Source of the DNA: Myxococcales bacterium
GTDB taxonomy: Bacteria; Myxococcota_A; Polyangia; Polyangiales; Polyangiaceae
NCBI GenBank assembly: GCA_025359105.1
Contig: JANYHK010000094.1
Span: forward strand, 1 to 64,000
Reading direction: 5' to 3'
Length of the DNA stretch: 64,000 nt
Shown: positions 8,320-17,084 of the stretch, one piece after another
Position numbering within the stretch: the stretch's first letter is position 1
How the letters are laid out: every line of letters begins with the position of its first letter
Notes under the pieces: model-generated
Databases searched by the model: none
What the model saw: only the letters and a program-made list of their open reading frames with translations
What the model was told of the DNA's origin: nothing
Made by a program: the position numbers and the translations under genes

Positions 8320-8698
8320 GCGATGCGATGCGGCCCCCCTCTGACGCAGAACGACGCGTTGCGTCGTGTGGCCTTGGAGCGAACGTCGATTGACCGGAAC
8401 CGGCCAACGACGCGGGCGACCAGAAGAAGGCTATGGCAACCGTTCCGTCCAGGGGACGGTCGCCATAGGCCACGCGGGTGAGCCTCTCCAGCCTCGGGTG
8501 TTACCCCGTGCCCTCAGTCCGTGAACGGAAGGTTATACGTGTCCGGCTCGACGGCTTCGACCGGACGCGTTCGCGGGACTCTGCGATCCTCGGCCGTTCG
8601 TGCCTCTTCCCGAGCCGTACGCGCGTCACGGGTCTCGGGGGCAGCGGCCTTGGGTTCCACGCGAAGAGTAGTCATGCTGCTACTAGGGAGCAAAGCGC
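8320..8698. other. 379-bp intergenic region with palindromic repeat
   Basis: This is the longest gene-free stretch in the window. It holds a perfect 7-bp inverted repeat (8351-8357 and 8361-8367), possibly a crcB terminator stem. It also holds one copy of the dispersed palindromic element (8431-8468). Short open frames exist on both strands but show weak third-position bias and no good ribosome-binding sites, so I do not call them. Confidence 0.5.
8431..8468. repeat. Dispersed palindromic element, copy 1
   Basis: A 38-bp inverted repeat whose 16-bp left arm (CTATGGCAACCGTTCC) pairs with the right arm ending CGGTCGCCATAG. The 28-bp core 8436-8463 fits the pattern GCRACCGTYCC..ACGGTYGC shared with the copies at 12637 and 24742. 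It is intergenic between crcB and the GT-C-like gene. Confidence 0.8.
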
Positions 8699-10330
8699 AT
8701 GCCTCCCGTGACGGCCAACAAACCGCATGAATTGGCGGCCGCGTCGCCGGACGCTGCGCAGCCGGCTTCGCATGTGCGCATAGGCTGGCGCGCACGCGCG
8801 ATTCCGGTCGCGTGGCTCCTCGTCCTCTCCGTCGGGTTTCGGTTGCCTGCCCTCGTGAATGCATCGGGTGTGCACTCGGACGCGGCCATCGTCGGGCTGC
8901 AAGCGATGCACATGTTGCGCGGCGAGTGGTCGCCGCTGCTCTTCGGGAGTGGGTACCAGACGAGCATAGACAGCGCGATCGCTGCGCTTTTCTTCGCGCC
9001 GGCGGGTCCGAGCCCGCTCGCGCTGATGCTCTCGACGCTCGCCGGTCACCTCCTCCTCACCTACCTCGCGTACGCGATGCTGCGTCGCCATCTGGGACCG
9101 TGGGGGGCTCTCGTCTGTGTGCTGCCGCTCGTCTTCACGCCGCCCAGCGTGCACACGTACGTTTTGCACCCGCCGCGTCAAGCGTCGCTCACGCTCGCCG
9201 TTGCGTCATTCTGGGCCCTCGATCGCGCGGCGTCAGGTGCGAGAGGTGCGAGCGCGCGCTCGCCGCTCGCGTTCGCGCCGGGCGCTGCGCTCGCGACGCT
9301 CGCGTGTTTCGCCGATCCATACGCGATGGTTTTCCTTCCGGGGCTCGCTGTCTTCGCGATCTGCTGCGCGTACGAGCGAGGCGCGAAATGGTTTGCGCTG
9401 ACGCAACGCGTTGGTTCGGCGGCGCTCGGCGCGCTTCTCGGGTTCGTTCCGCTCTTTCTCTTGTGGCGTTACCCCGGGGCGAAGCACGGCACCGTCGGGC
9501 TCACGTCGGCGGTGCTCGCGCACAACTACCGCCTGCTCGTGGACACGTGCTTGCCGTGGGGGCTCAGCTACGAGGCGTGGGCGGAGCAAGGCGGGCGCTG
9601 GGCGCGGTGGGTCGCGCCGCTGCCCGTGCATGTCCTGCAGGTGACCGGTGCGCTCGTCCTCGTGGGCGGTATCACCTTCGGCGCGCTCGCGCTGCGCATG
9701 CAGAAGCTCCCGTGGGAGGTGCGGAGGCTCGGCCTGGCCGGCGCGATCACGAGCGCGGCTACGGTCGGCGGATTCCTTGCGTCGGTGATGGTGATGGATC
9801 AGTTCTCGACGCGGTACCTGGCGTCGATCGTCCTCGTCGCGCCGCTGTCGCTCGCGCCGCTCGTCGCGCTCCTGCACACGCGCCGCGCGACGTTGCTCCT
9901 CGCGCCGTACCTGGCGAGCGCCGCCCTCGCGGGGTGGCTCGGGTTCGCGCCGTGGACGAGCGGTCTCCGCATCGTCGCGACGCCGGATGGAACGGCGCGG
10001 GACGAGCGCGTCCTCGAGCAGATGCTCACGGCCCGCGGCGTCGGTGCCGCGATGGCGGACTACTGGGTGAGCTACCGGCTCACCCTCCTCTGGGGCGAGC
10101 GCATCGTCGTCGTGCCGAAGAACCTCGTCGAGGATCGCTACGCGCCGTACATCGACACGTTCGCGCGGGCGAAGACCGTCGCGTACGTCTTCGACCCAGA
10201 GCGCTCACGGGAGGCCTACGACTCCATCGAGCAGCAACTGAAGGATCGCGACGTCGCTATCGGCGCCACCGAGCGGTTGCACGTCGGGCGCCTCTCCGCG
10301 CTCGTCGTCACGCGCGCCCCGGTCCCCTAG
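8699..10330 (+). CDS. Multi-pass membrane protein, probable GT-C-type glycosyltransferase
   Basis: Protein of 543 aa. A short cytoplasmic N-terminus is followed by about ten hydrophobic segments (for example AWLLVLSVGFRLPALV, LVCVLPLVFTPPSV, FGALALRM, LVLVGGI). A C-terminal soluble domain starts around residue 420. The first extracytoplasmic loop carries HSDAAIVGLQAMHMLRGEW, an acidic residue placed as in the Dol-P-Man/ArnT-like GT-C fold. These enzymes move sugars from polyprenyl-phosphate donors on the outer membrane face. Donor and acceptor are unknown. ATG 8699 has AGGGAG 8 nt upstream. A flippase or unrelated transporter is possible but less likely. Confidence 0.65.
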   Translation: MPPVTANKPHELAAASPDAAQPASHVRIGWRARAIPVAWLLVLSVGFRLPALVNASGVHSDAAIVGLQAMHMLRGEWSPLLFGSGYQTSIDSAIAALFFAPAGPSPLALMLSTLAGHLLLTYLAYAMLRRHLGPWGALVCVLPLVFTPPSVHTYVLHPPRQASLTLAVASFWALDRAASGARGASARSPLAFAPGAALATLACFADPYAMVFLPGLAVFAICCAYERGAKWFALTQRVGSAALGALLGFVPLFLLWRYPGAKHGTVGLTSAVLAHNYRLLVDTCLPWGLSYEAWAEQGGRWARWVAPLPVHVLQVTGALVLVGGITFGALALRMQKLPWEVRRLGLAGAITSAATVGGFLASVMVMDQFSTRYLASIVLVAPLSLAPLVALLHTRRATLLLAPYLASAALAGWLGFAPWTSGLRIVATPDGTARDERVLEQMLTARGVGAAMADYWVSYRLTLLWGERIVVVPKNLVEDRYAPYIDTFARAKTVAYVFDPERSREAYDSIEQQLKDRDVAIGATERLHVGRLSALVVTRAPVP

Positions 10331-10422
10331 AGAATCTTCCCTCTCCGAGTACGAAAATCTGCAAAATTCCGCGAGGAAGAGGCCCGTCCGCCCCACGTAC
10401 ACCTTTGTGGAGGCTGAACACG

Positions 10423-11013
10423 ATGAAGAAGAGCTGGCTTCGCATCCCGATTTTCTCCCTGGCGATCCTGGGTTTGGTGGCTCCGCTGACCGGGTGCCGC
10501 GCTCATGCGAAGGTCGCGATGGAGGCGAAGTCGCCGGAGCCGCCGCCGCCCTCTCCGCCGACGCCGTCGCCGCCGAAGGAAGAGGCGAAGCCGGCCGCGC
10601 CAATCGTCGACAACCGCATCGTGCTCCCCGGCGAGCTCGAGTTCGAGGTGAGCAGCGCCGTCATCAAGGAGACGGATCAGTCGCTGTCGATCTTGAAGCA
10701 GCTGGGACAGATCATGAAGGACAACCCCCAGATCACGAAGCTGCGGATCGAGGGGCACACCGACAGCAGCGGTCGCGCGAAGAAGAACCTGAAGCTCTCG
10801 CGGGACCGCGCCGAGTCCGTCGCGACGTGGCTTGCAGCGCACGGCACCGACCGCGCGCGCCTGGCGACCGTCGGCCTCGGCGACACACGCCCGCTCGCCG
10901 ACAACGACACGGCCGAGCACAAGCAGATGAACCGGCGGACCGAGTTCCACCTCCAGGAGGTGGACGGCAAAACGGTGTCGGATGAAGGCTCCGTCGCCGT
11001 CGCGAGCAAGTAG
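10423..11013 (+). CDS. OmpA-family peptidoglycan-binding lipoprotein
   Basis: Protein of 196 aa with a lipoprotein signal (MKKSWLRIPIF...LTGC, Cys about 25), a Pro/Glu-rich spacer (PEPPPPSPPTPSPP), and an OmpA C-terminal domain at about 65-180. The domain carries IEGHTDSSG, the LSxxRAxSV motif (LSRDRAESVATWL) and NRRTEFHL, the residues that clasp diaminopimelate in peptidoglycan. The predicted role is to tether the outer membrane to peptidoglycan, similar to Pal. No tol genes are adjacent, so Pal orthology is not claimed. GGAGG lies about 10 nt before ATG 10423. It stands alone between two membrane-protein genes. Confidence 0.9.
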   Translation: MKKSWLRIPIFSLAILGLVAPLTGCRAHAKVAMEAKSPEPPPPSPPTPSPPKEEAKPAAPIVDNRIVLPGELEFEVSSAVIKETDQSLSILKQLGQIMKDNPQITKLRIEGHTDSSGRAKKNLKLSRDRAESVATWLAAHGTDRARLATVGLGDTRPLADNDTAEHKQMNRRTEFHLQEVDGKTVSDEGSVAVASK

Positions 11014-11089
11014 CCGAGAAAATTCCGCGGTCGCGCGATCGCTCGAAAGGGCCCAAGCGCCGGGGGGGCTCGGCGGTTAAGCTAGGACG

Positions 11090-12601
11090 ATGCTCCACGC
11101 GCCGAAGACGCCCCGCTGGCTGACGCCCGAGCTGCTTGTCCTTGTCGGGTTCGTGGCGACGAGCGAGTGCCTCGCGGCGGCGCTCCTCGGGGCGACCGGC
11201 TTCGGAGCGGATCCCGCGCGGGCTGGGCGCGCGGCGGCGTTTGGCTTCGTCGCGACGGCCATCGCGTCCGCGCTGCTCGGGCGGCTCGCGCTGCGTGAAG
11301 CGCCCTCGCGGTCGGCCGACGTGCATGCGCTGCTCGGCGCCTCCGGGGTCGGGGCGGGCCTGTGGTCGCTGGTGTTCGCGCTTGGCGGCGAAGGGGCTCT
11401 GGCGGGCCTGGCGTTCGGAGCGACGATCGGCCTCTTGCCGAGCGTGAGTGCGGGGATAGTCCTCGCGCTCCTCGGGCGAACGCTGAGGAGCGTCCGCATG
11501 TTCGCGGGCCACGACGCGCTCGAGCGCGTGGGCCTCGTCGCCGGCGGAGCCGCCGGGCTCGCGGGGGCGATCGCCATCGGCTTCGTCGCGCCGCGCCACG
11601 TCGCGATCCCGCTCGCGTCGGCCTGCGTCGGGCTCTTCTTGCTCGCGGCGACGTGGCGACGCGACGTGCAGCGCTGCGCGTGGCTGCGCGACGTGTACGC
11701 GGGGAAGGCGCCTGGCTACGCGGTCGTCCCGCTCGACGAAGCGCACATTCACGCCACGGAAGCCCTGGCTCCTCTCGTGCCCGGCTCCTCGGTCGACGCC
11801 GTGCTCCTCGAGGATCCCTCGCAGGGCCCCGGGCCGTACCGCGCCACGCATCGCCCTCGTCCGATCGCGCTCTTGCAGCGGGACGCGGGGCCGAGCGTGT
11901 GGCCTATCCGTGCGCGGGCGCAGCGGGCGGGGCTCTTCTTCGCGATGACCGTCGCCATGGCCGCTGCTGCGTCGTTCGCGCAGCTCCACCGCGCGCGCGC
12001 CGCAACCGAGCGGGCCACCGTCCTTGCGGCGCCGCCCGCGCGCATGTCCTGCTACGAGGCGCGCGCCGTCTTCGAGTACCGCGCCAAGGAGACAGATCTC
12101 GCCGCCCGAGCGCTCTTCTTGACGCATGCAGAGGACGCGCAAATCCCGGTGGGCGAAGGGTGGCTCTACCTGGCGACGCCTCGCGGCGAGCTTCCCACGG
12201 CGGCCGCCATCGCGGAGGTTCTCGCTGCGGAGACGCAGCTCCCGTGCGCGGACATGCCGCGGATCCGCGTGATGTCGCCGGTGCGCCGCCCGTTCAAGGT
12301 GGAGGCGCGGCTGACGGTCGAGAAGGGCGAGTCGCCGGCGGCGGTGGCCGCCTGGGTGCGGAGCGCGCTGGCAGAGGCGTTCACGCCCGGCGGCACGTCC
12401 GCGCACGAGTCGGTGCAGTTCGGCTTCTACGATCGCAAGCTCCGCTGGCGCGTCGTCTCCACGATCGCGCAGACCGCCGGGGTGCGCTCCAGCGAGATCC
12501 TGCTCGACGGAAAGCGCGAGGACATCGCGCTCGCGCCGGGCGAGCTCGCCTGGCCGGAGGAGATCGCGCTCGTCGACGCCGCGAGCGGCAAGCCCCTCTG
12601 A
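11090..12601 (+). CDS. Membrane protein with baseplate-J-like C-terminal domain
   Basis: Protein of 503 aa. Residues 1-200 contain about six hydrophobic helices. A seventh (FFAMTVAMAAAASFAQL) lies near 285, with a soluble loop between. After it comes a soluble domain of about 200 residues. Its last 110 residues resemble the C-terminus of phage baseplate J proteins. They run MSPVRRPFKVEARLTVEKG, then PAAVAAWVRSALAEAF, a variable loop, STIAQTAGVRSSEILLDG, and EDIALAPGELAWPEEIALV. That similarity is by eye only. No contractile-injection genes are nearby. Function is unknown; the topology suggests an envelope-anchored assembly factor. Confidence 0.7.
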   Translation: MLHAPKTPRWLTPELLVLVGFVATSECLAAALLGATGFGADPARAGRAAAFGFVATAIASALLGRLALREAPSRSADVHALLGASGVGAGLWSLVFALGGEGALAGLAFGATIGLLPSVSAGIVLALLGRTLRSVRMFAGHDALERVGLVAGGAAGLAGAIAIGFVAPRHVAIPLASACVGLFLLAATWRRDVQRCAWLRDVYAGKAPGYAVVPLDEAHIHATEALAPLVPGSSVDAVLLEDPSQGPGPYRATHRPRPIALLQRDAGPSVWPIRARAQRAGLFFAMTVAMAAAASFAQLHRARAATERATVLAAPPARMSCYEARAVFEYRAKETDLAARALFLTHAEDAQIPVGEGWLYLATPRGELPTAAAIAEVLAAETQLPCADMPRIRVMSPVRRPFKVEARLTVEKGESPAAVAAWVRSALAEAFTPGGTSAHESVQFGFYDRKLRWRVVSTIAQTAGVRSSEILLDGKREDIALAPGELAWPEEIALVDAASGKPL

Positions 12602-12631
12602 GGGAGGCTCGCATCCATGCGGCAGTAGGCG

Positions 12632-12669
12632 CGATGGCGACCGTTCCCTCCGAGGGACGGTTGCTATAG
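12632..12669. repeat. Dispersed palindromic element, copy 2
   Basis: A 38-bp inverted repeat between the membrane-protein stop (12601) and rpiA (12678). The 28-bp core 12637-12664 (GCGACCGTTCC...GGGACGGTTGC) matches copies 1 and 4 in length and arm sequence, with compensatory purine/pyrimidine changes in the arms. It sits 8 bp before the rpiA start, so it could affect rpiA translation or end the upstream transcript. Confidence 0.8.
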
Positions 12670-12677
12670 AAGGCATC

Positions 12678-13367
12678 ATGCCCATCGATGACGCCAAGCG
12701 TGCGGCTGCACGGGCTGCGCTCGCGGAGCTCCCCGAGAGCGGCACCGTCGGCCTGGGCTCCGGTTCCACCGCGAAGCTCTTCATCGACGAGGTTGGCGCG
12801 CTCGTCCGCGCCGGGCGCAAGCTCACGGGCGTCCCGACGTCGGAGGACTCGCGCAAGCAAGCCGAGGCGCTCGGCATCCCGCTTCTGACGGACGACGGAC
12901 CGTGGGAGATCCACGTCACGGTCGACGGCGCCGACGAGGTTTCGGACGCCCTCCACCTGATCAAAGGCGGCGGCGGCGCACAGACGCGGGAGAAGATGGT
13001 GAACTTTGCCTCGAAGAGGAACGTCATCATCGTGGACGAGACGAAGCTCTCGCGTCGCCTCGGCGAGAAGTGGCCCGTGCCGCTCGAGGTGCTCCGCTTC
13101 GCGCACCTTCAGACGCGCCGGCTCCTCGCCGAGATCGGCGAGCCGAAGCTCCGCCCGGCTCGTGGTGGGAACGGCGCGCCATGGATCACCGACGCCGGAA
13201 ACCTCCTCTACGATCTCGCCGTGGGGCCGATCGACGATCCGGCCGCGCTCGATCGACGCCTCCGGGGCGTCCCTGGCGTGGTCGAGACCGGCCTCTTCGT
13301 CGGCCGCGCGGATCTCGTGCTCATCGCCGGAAAAGGCGGCGTATCGCGGCGCGTTCCGGTCGTGTAG
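12678..13367 (+). CDS. rpiA: Ribose-5-phosphate isomerase A
   Basis: Protein of 229 aa, normal length for RpiA. It interconverts ribose 5-phosphate and ribulose 5-phosphate in the non-oxidative pentose phosphate pathway (cytoplasm). Family motifs are all visible: GLGSGST (26-32, phosphate binding), GVPTSEDSRKQAEALGI, VDGADEV (catalytic Asp residues) and KGGGGAQTREK with the catalytic lysine and glutamate. PGVVETGLFVGRADLVLIA near the C-terminus is also typical. It stands alone, preceded by the palindromic element. No partner pentose-phosphate genes are adjacent. Confidence 0.96.
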   Translation: MPIDDAKRAAARAALAELPESGTVGLGSGSTAKLFIDEVGALVRAGRKLTGVPTSEDSRKQAEALGIPLLTDDGPWEIHVTVDGADEVSDALHLIKGGGGAQTREKMVNFASKRNVIIVDETKLSRRLGEKWPVPLEVLRFAHLQTRRLLAEIGEPKLRPARGGNGAPWITDAGNLLYDLAVGPIDDPAALDRRLRGVPGVVETGLFVGRADLVLIAGKGGVSRRVPVV

Positions 13368-13429
13368 CGCGAGGCCCACAAACCGGATACCTTCGGTTTT
13401 TCGCCCGTAGACAACCCCAGGAGCACGCC

Positions 13430-13849
13430 ATGCAGGGATATCCGCCGAACCAGCCGCCGCCCCCGCCGGGTGGCGGTTACCCCCCGCCTCCCGGTGGCGG
13501 CTCGCCTTACGGCTACGGTCCGCCGCCTGCACCGGGTGGGTACGGTGGACCTCCGGGCATGCCCGGTGGAATGCCCGGCATGCAGATGGCGTCACCGAAC
13601 GCGCCGTACGGCATCGAACCGATGACGGGCCTCCCGTACTCGGACAAGCAGAAGATGGTCGCGGGCCTGCTGCAGATCTTTCTCGGCACCTTCGGCGTCG
13701 GTCGCTTCTACACGGGCCACACGGGTCTGGCGATCCTGCAGCTGTGCTTCGGCTGGCTGACGTGCGGCATCTGGCCGCTCATCGACGGCATCATGATGCT
13801 GACCGGCAAGGTCACCGACGCGCAGGGCCGTCCGCTCCGCGAAGGCTGA
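13430..13849 (+). CDS. TM2-domain protein with Pro/Gly-rich N-terminus
   Basis: Protein of 139 aa. Residues 1-55 are low-complexity Pro/Gly/Tyr (PPPPPGGGYPPPPGGG). The C-terminal 75 residues are a TM2 domain with two membrane helices, FLGTFGVGRFYTGHTGLAILQL and CGIWPLIDGIMML, joined by a tight turn. The GRFYTGH and WPLIDGI motifs are diagnostic. AGGAG lies 6 nt before ATG 13430. TM2 proteins have no settled biochemical role in bacteria. It converges on the pseudokinase gene with a 37-bp GC-rich gap that could hold a shared terminator. Confidence 0.9.
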   Translation: MQGYPPNQPPPPPGGGYPPPPGGGSPYGYGPPPAPGGYGGPPGMPGGMPGMQMASPNAPYGIEPMTGLPYSDKQKMVAGLLQIFLGTFGVGRFYTGHTGLAILQLCFGWLTCGIWPLIDGIMMLTGKVTDAQGRPLREG

Positions 13850-13886
13850 GCGCGGCGCGCCGCTTCCAGAGGTCGCCGAAGCTTCT

Positions 13887-15386
13887 TCAGGCGTCGTCGA
13901 ACCAGGGGCTCGCGCTGACGATCGTCGGCGAGCTATCCATGTTCGTTGTGCGGAAGTCGATGCCGGACTGCTGGCGCGGTCGCAACGGCTTGAGCGCGGG
14001 GCGCGGCGGCGTCTTCGGCATCACCCCGAGGCCGAGGGGAAGGCTCGGCAGTTCGCTCGCGGGCGTCTCGACGGTCGCCGAGACGAGCTCGTCCGGCGGC
14101 GGCTGGCGAGGCGTCTCGGGTGCGGAGGGCTCGTCCGGCGGGACGAGCGCGAGGCGCGGACGACCGATCCCCTGGATCGCGCGGTAACTTCCCGACGGAT
14201 CGACGTCGACGGCGCGCGAGATGGGCGCGGGCGGGAGGCGCGGGGCCTGGACCATCGGCATCGTCTGCGTGTCGTTGAGCGGCGCCGCGAGGAGGTGGGG
14301 CGAGATCTCGACGACATCGCCGTAGGCGTAGAGCTCGTAGCCGTTCACATCGACGACCTCTGCCATCGCTTCGACGACGAGGTCGCTTTCTTGGCGACGT
14401 GCACGATCGGCCTCGCGGCGCGAGAGCTCCGGCGCGAACGCGTCCTCCACCGCGTGCGCGATGAACGCTGGCACGTCGGGGATCCCCATGAGCGTCGCGA
14501 CGCGGCGCAGATCGGCGGCGAGCTCGCCCGCGCTCGCGAAGCGGTGCGCGGGGTTCGGCGACGTGGCGCGCTTCAGGATCGCGCGGAGCGGGGCGAAGAG
14601 CTGCTGCTCGTGGAGGCTGGCGTGGACGACCCCCTCGTAGACGAGGCGGATCGCCTCCGCCGGCGAGGTGTGCGGGGAGAAGCGCTGGCCGAGGAGCATG
14701 CGGCGAAGGAGCATTCCGAGCGCAAAGACGTCGCTGCGCGGGGCCGGCGACTGGCCACGCGCGATCTCGGGCGCGGTCCCTTCGAGCCGCGCGAGGCCGC
14801 CGGTCGGGCGCTGCATCGACGCGCCCAGCACGGCCTGCCACATGCCGAGGCCCTTCAGCTTCACCTCGCCGCCCCAGGAGACCAGCACGTCCCGGGCGGC
14901 GAGGCTGCCGTGGACGAGGTTGGCGGGTGAGCCATCGGGGAGACGGCTACAGAGCGCGGCGTCGAGGCCTTCGGCGACCTTGAGGCCGACGAGGATGGCG
15001 ACGTCTTGCGGGAGCTGGCGATCCTGGCGCTCGAACCCGTCGATCAGCACCTCGAGCGAGCCACCGTCGACCAGCTCGGTCACGATGAAGGGCTCGCGCG
15101 CGGTGGAGAGCTCGTAGTCGTAGACCTGAACGACCCGCGGATCGCACACGCACGCCCCCGCGGCCGCGGCGCGGGCGATGCCGGCCATCACGCGCTCGTC
15201 GTCGTCGCCGGGGAGCTCCTCGAAGACCTTCACCGCGACCAGGCGGTCGGCGCCGCCGCCCGAGACCGTGCCCGCGTACACGGTGCCCAGGCTCCCGCGG
15301 CCAATCTCGGCGGTCAGCGAGACCCTGCGATCACCGGACAGTCGGAGCTTGCGAACCAGTGATAGCGGGGTAGGTGTACTCTCCAT
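13887..15386 (-). CDS. Predicted catalytically dead Ser/Thr pseudokinase
   Basis: Protein of 499 aa from ATG 15386. The kinase-like fold covers about residues 20-300. The glycine loop (GRGSLG, 29-34) and beta-3 lysine (VAVKVF, 53) are kept. The catalytic loop, however, reads HGSLAARDVLVS (159-170) where HRDxKxxN is expected, and DFG is replaced by GLG within VKLKGLGMW. The catalytic Asp, Lys, Asn and metal-binding Asp are therefore all missing. PEIARG and the DVFALGMLLRRML region keep the C-lobe fold. A long Pro-rich C-terminus has no membrane helix, unlike the neighbouring kinases. It may bind ATP or act as a scaffold. Upstream TTG/ATG codons would extend the protein, but 15386 best fits the fold. 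Confidence 0.85.
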   Translation of the reverse strand: MESTPTPLSLVRKLRLSGDRRVSLTAEIGRGSLGTVYAGTVSGGGADRLVAVKVFEELPGDDDERVMAGIARAAAAGACVCDPRVVQVYDYELSTAREPFIVTELVDGGSLEVLIDGFERQDRQLPQDVAILVGLKVAEGLDAALCSRLPDGSPANLVHGSLAARDVLVSWGGEVKLKGLGMWQAVLGASMQRPTGGLARLEGTAPEIARGQSPAPRSDVFALGMLLRRMLLGQRFSPHTSPAEAIRLVYEGVVHASLHEQQLFAPLRAILKRATSPNPAHRFASAGELAADLRRVATLMGIPDVPAFIAHAVEDAFAPELSRREADRARRQESDLVVEAMAEVVDVNGYELYAYGDVVEISPHLLAAPLNDTQTMPMVQAPRLPPAPISRAVDVDPSGSYRAIQGIGRPRLALVPPDEPSAPETPRQPPPDELVSATVETPASELPSLPLGLGVMPKTPPRPALKPLRPRQQSGIDFRTTNMDSSPTIVSASPWFDDA

Positions 15387-15566
15387 CGACGTAGAAAGAA
15401 CGGTTGCAACAGGCGCGCCGGGTTCAATTGGACCCAAACCGCTCACTTGCGGCGGAAATTTGCAATCAGAGTGGACGACGCCTGGTCCTCTGGTCTCCGT
15501 CCGATCCAGCAAGGGGCCGCGCCCCCGCGCCGTCCGCGCCCCCGCGTCCCCCCAGCCCTCACTGAT

Positions 15567-16976
15567 TCACTTGAGCTTCTTCAGGCGCGCGTCGAGGGCG
15601 TCGCGGAACCTGAGGAGGCCGCCGCTGAGCGCAAGGGTCCCGGCGTACGCGAGCGCCTCCTCGAGCGCGGCCTTCTCGCCGGCCTTGTCCCCCTTCGCCG
15701 CGAGGAGGTCCGCCTTCAGCGCGTAGTGCCGGAGCTTGCGTGGCCCGTAGCTGAGGGCGAGGCAGCGGCCCATCGCGGCGAGCGCGTCGTCGTAGCGCTT
15801 CATTTTGAAGTACGCGGACGCGAGGCGGGCCGGCGGGTTGTAGTCGGTTGGGAAGTCCTTCTCGCTGGAGATCAGCATCGGAACCGCGCGCTCCGGCTGA
15901 CCCAGCGCGACGTACGCGCTCAAGCGGTGCGCGTCGAAGACGGCGCGGCCGGCCGGCGTCTTCGCCTTGGCGGCCTCGCCCTCGAGCATGTCTGCCCAGG
16001 CGTGGGCCACGCGGGCCTTGTCGGCGTCGCGACCGAGATCGCCCAGGACGTCGACGAGCAGATCGTACAGGTCCGAGCGATCGTCGGCGAGGACGCTGCC
16101 GCCCACGGTGCTCGCGAGCGCCTCGGTGGCGGCGATCACCTGGTCGCGCTTGGCGCTGCTCACCGCCTCCTTCAGCTCCATCACGCCCCGGAGCGCATCG
16201 TACGCGACCGATTTCGCGCTCGTCCCCGCGGGCAAGTGGGCGAGCTCGACGGCGGCGAGCTCGACGGTCGCCGCCCAGTCCTTCTTCGCCACGAGCCGCG
16301 CCGAGAGCGCCTCTGTCACGCGCGGCCGCTTCGGCCAGCCGGCCGGCGCCGCGGCGAGGGCCGCGCGGTAGCTCGCGATCGCGTCGTCCATTCGGCCCGC
16401 CGCGGTCTCCTTGTTGCCGCGCAGGTACGCGGCGCCGGCGTCCCCTCCGAGATCACCTTGCCGGATGGCGAGCCCGGCGTCGTCGAGGAGCCCACCCAGC
16501 TCGGCCGCCGTTGCCGCGCCGTTCCACTTGAGCGCAGGGGCCTCCGTCGCCGAGTCGATCACCCAGAGCGTCGGCCAGGCCTCCATCGGGTGCGTGCGCA
16601 CGAACTCGGCGTTCTTCGGCTTCTCGGTGTCGATCGCGAGCCACACGAAGTCGCCGGCCCGCGCGCGCACCTCGGCGGCAGGGAAGACGTACTCGCGCAT
16701 GCTGAGGCAGGTGTGGCACCACGTCGCCCACGCGTCGACGAAGAGGGGCCGCTTCTTCGCGCGCGCCTCGGCGAGCGCGCGCGCGTAGTCGTCCTCCACG
16801 AACTCGAGCTTCGCTGGAACCGCTGCGCTTTTGGCTGCCGTCGGCGTCGCTGTCGTTGCTGGCGTCGCAGGCGTCGTCCGCCCGCCGCCACAACCGGCCA
16901 CTGACGCAACGAGCAGAAGCAACGCGGACAGCGCCGCCTCCCGTAGACCTATGCCGCCATCCCCGAAACTTCTCAC
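15567..16976 (-). CDS. Thioredoxin-fold lipoprotein with TPR-like C-terminus
   Basis: Predicted protein of 469 aa. GTG 16976 has GGGAGGAG about 10 nt upstream; ATG 17009 is the alternative. A lipoprotein signal ends SVAGC. A thioredoxin-like domain at about 55-170 has the active site WATWCHTCLSM (CxxC) and the cis-Pro segment EAWPTLWVID, resembling the DsbD gamma domain and Thioredoxin_7 proteins. The remaining roughly 290 residues are helical repeats, including DDAIASYRAALAAAP and DDALAAMGRCLALS, consistent with TPR. It probably acts as a periplasmic thiol reductase or isomerase anchored in a membrane. Electron donor and client are unknown. It is divergent from the YhaO-like gene. Confidence 0.85.
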   Translation of the reverse strand: MRSFGDGGIGLREAALSALLLLVASVAGCGGGRTTPATPATTATPTAAKSAAVPAKLEFVEDDYARALAEARAKKRPLFVDAWATWCHTCLSMREYVFPAAEVRARAGDFVWLAIDTEKPKNAEFVRTHPMEAWPTLWVIDSATEAPALKWNGAATAAELGGLLDDAGLAIRQGDLGGDAGAAYLRGNKETAAGRMDDAIASYRAALAAAPAGWPKRPRVTEALSARLVAKKDWAATVELAAVELAHLPAGTSAKSVAYDALRGVMELKEAVSSAKRDQVIAATEALASTVGGSVLADDRSDLYDLLVDVLGDLGRDADKARVAHAWADMLEGEAAKAKTPAGRAVFDAHRLSAYVALGQPERAVPMLISSEKDFPTDYNPPARLASAYFKMKRYDDALAAMGRCLALSYGPRKLRHYALKADLLAAKGDKAGEKAALEEALAYAGTLALSGGLLRFRDALDARLKKLK

Positions 16977-17084
16977 GTTGCGCGCGATCTCCTCCCGGAT
17001 TCCTAGCATCCTCGAGCGCGCCGACACGGGTGTTTTCGCGCGGCGGCTCTTGGGGTGAGGGCGCGGGCAGGCTAGAGTTTCGAC

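Noticed and set aside
8514-8675. Minus-strand frame of 53 codons (MTTLRVEPKA... to NLPFTD) in the 379-bp gap after crcB
   Set aside because: Third-position GC is lower than in surrounding genes, no ribosome-binding site, and its start would be only 23 bp from the divergent GT-C gene start.
13850-13886. GC-rich palindromic stretch between convergent genes as a named terminator
   Set aside because: There is self-complementarity but no U-tract and no repeat elsewhere; not distinctive enough to call.
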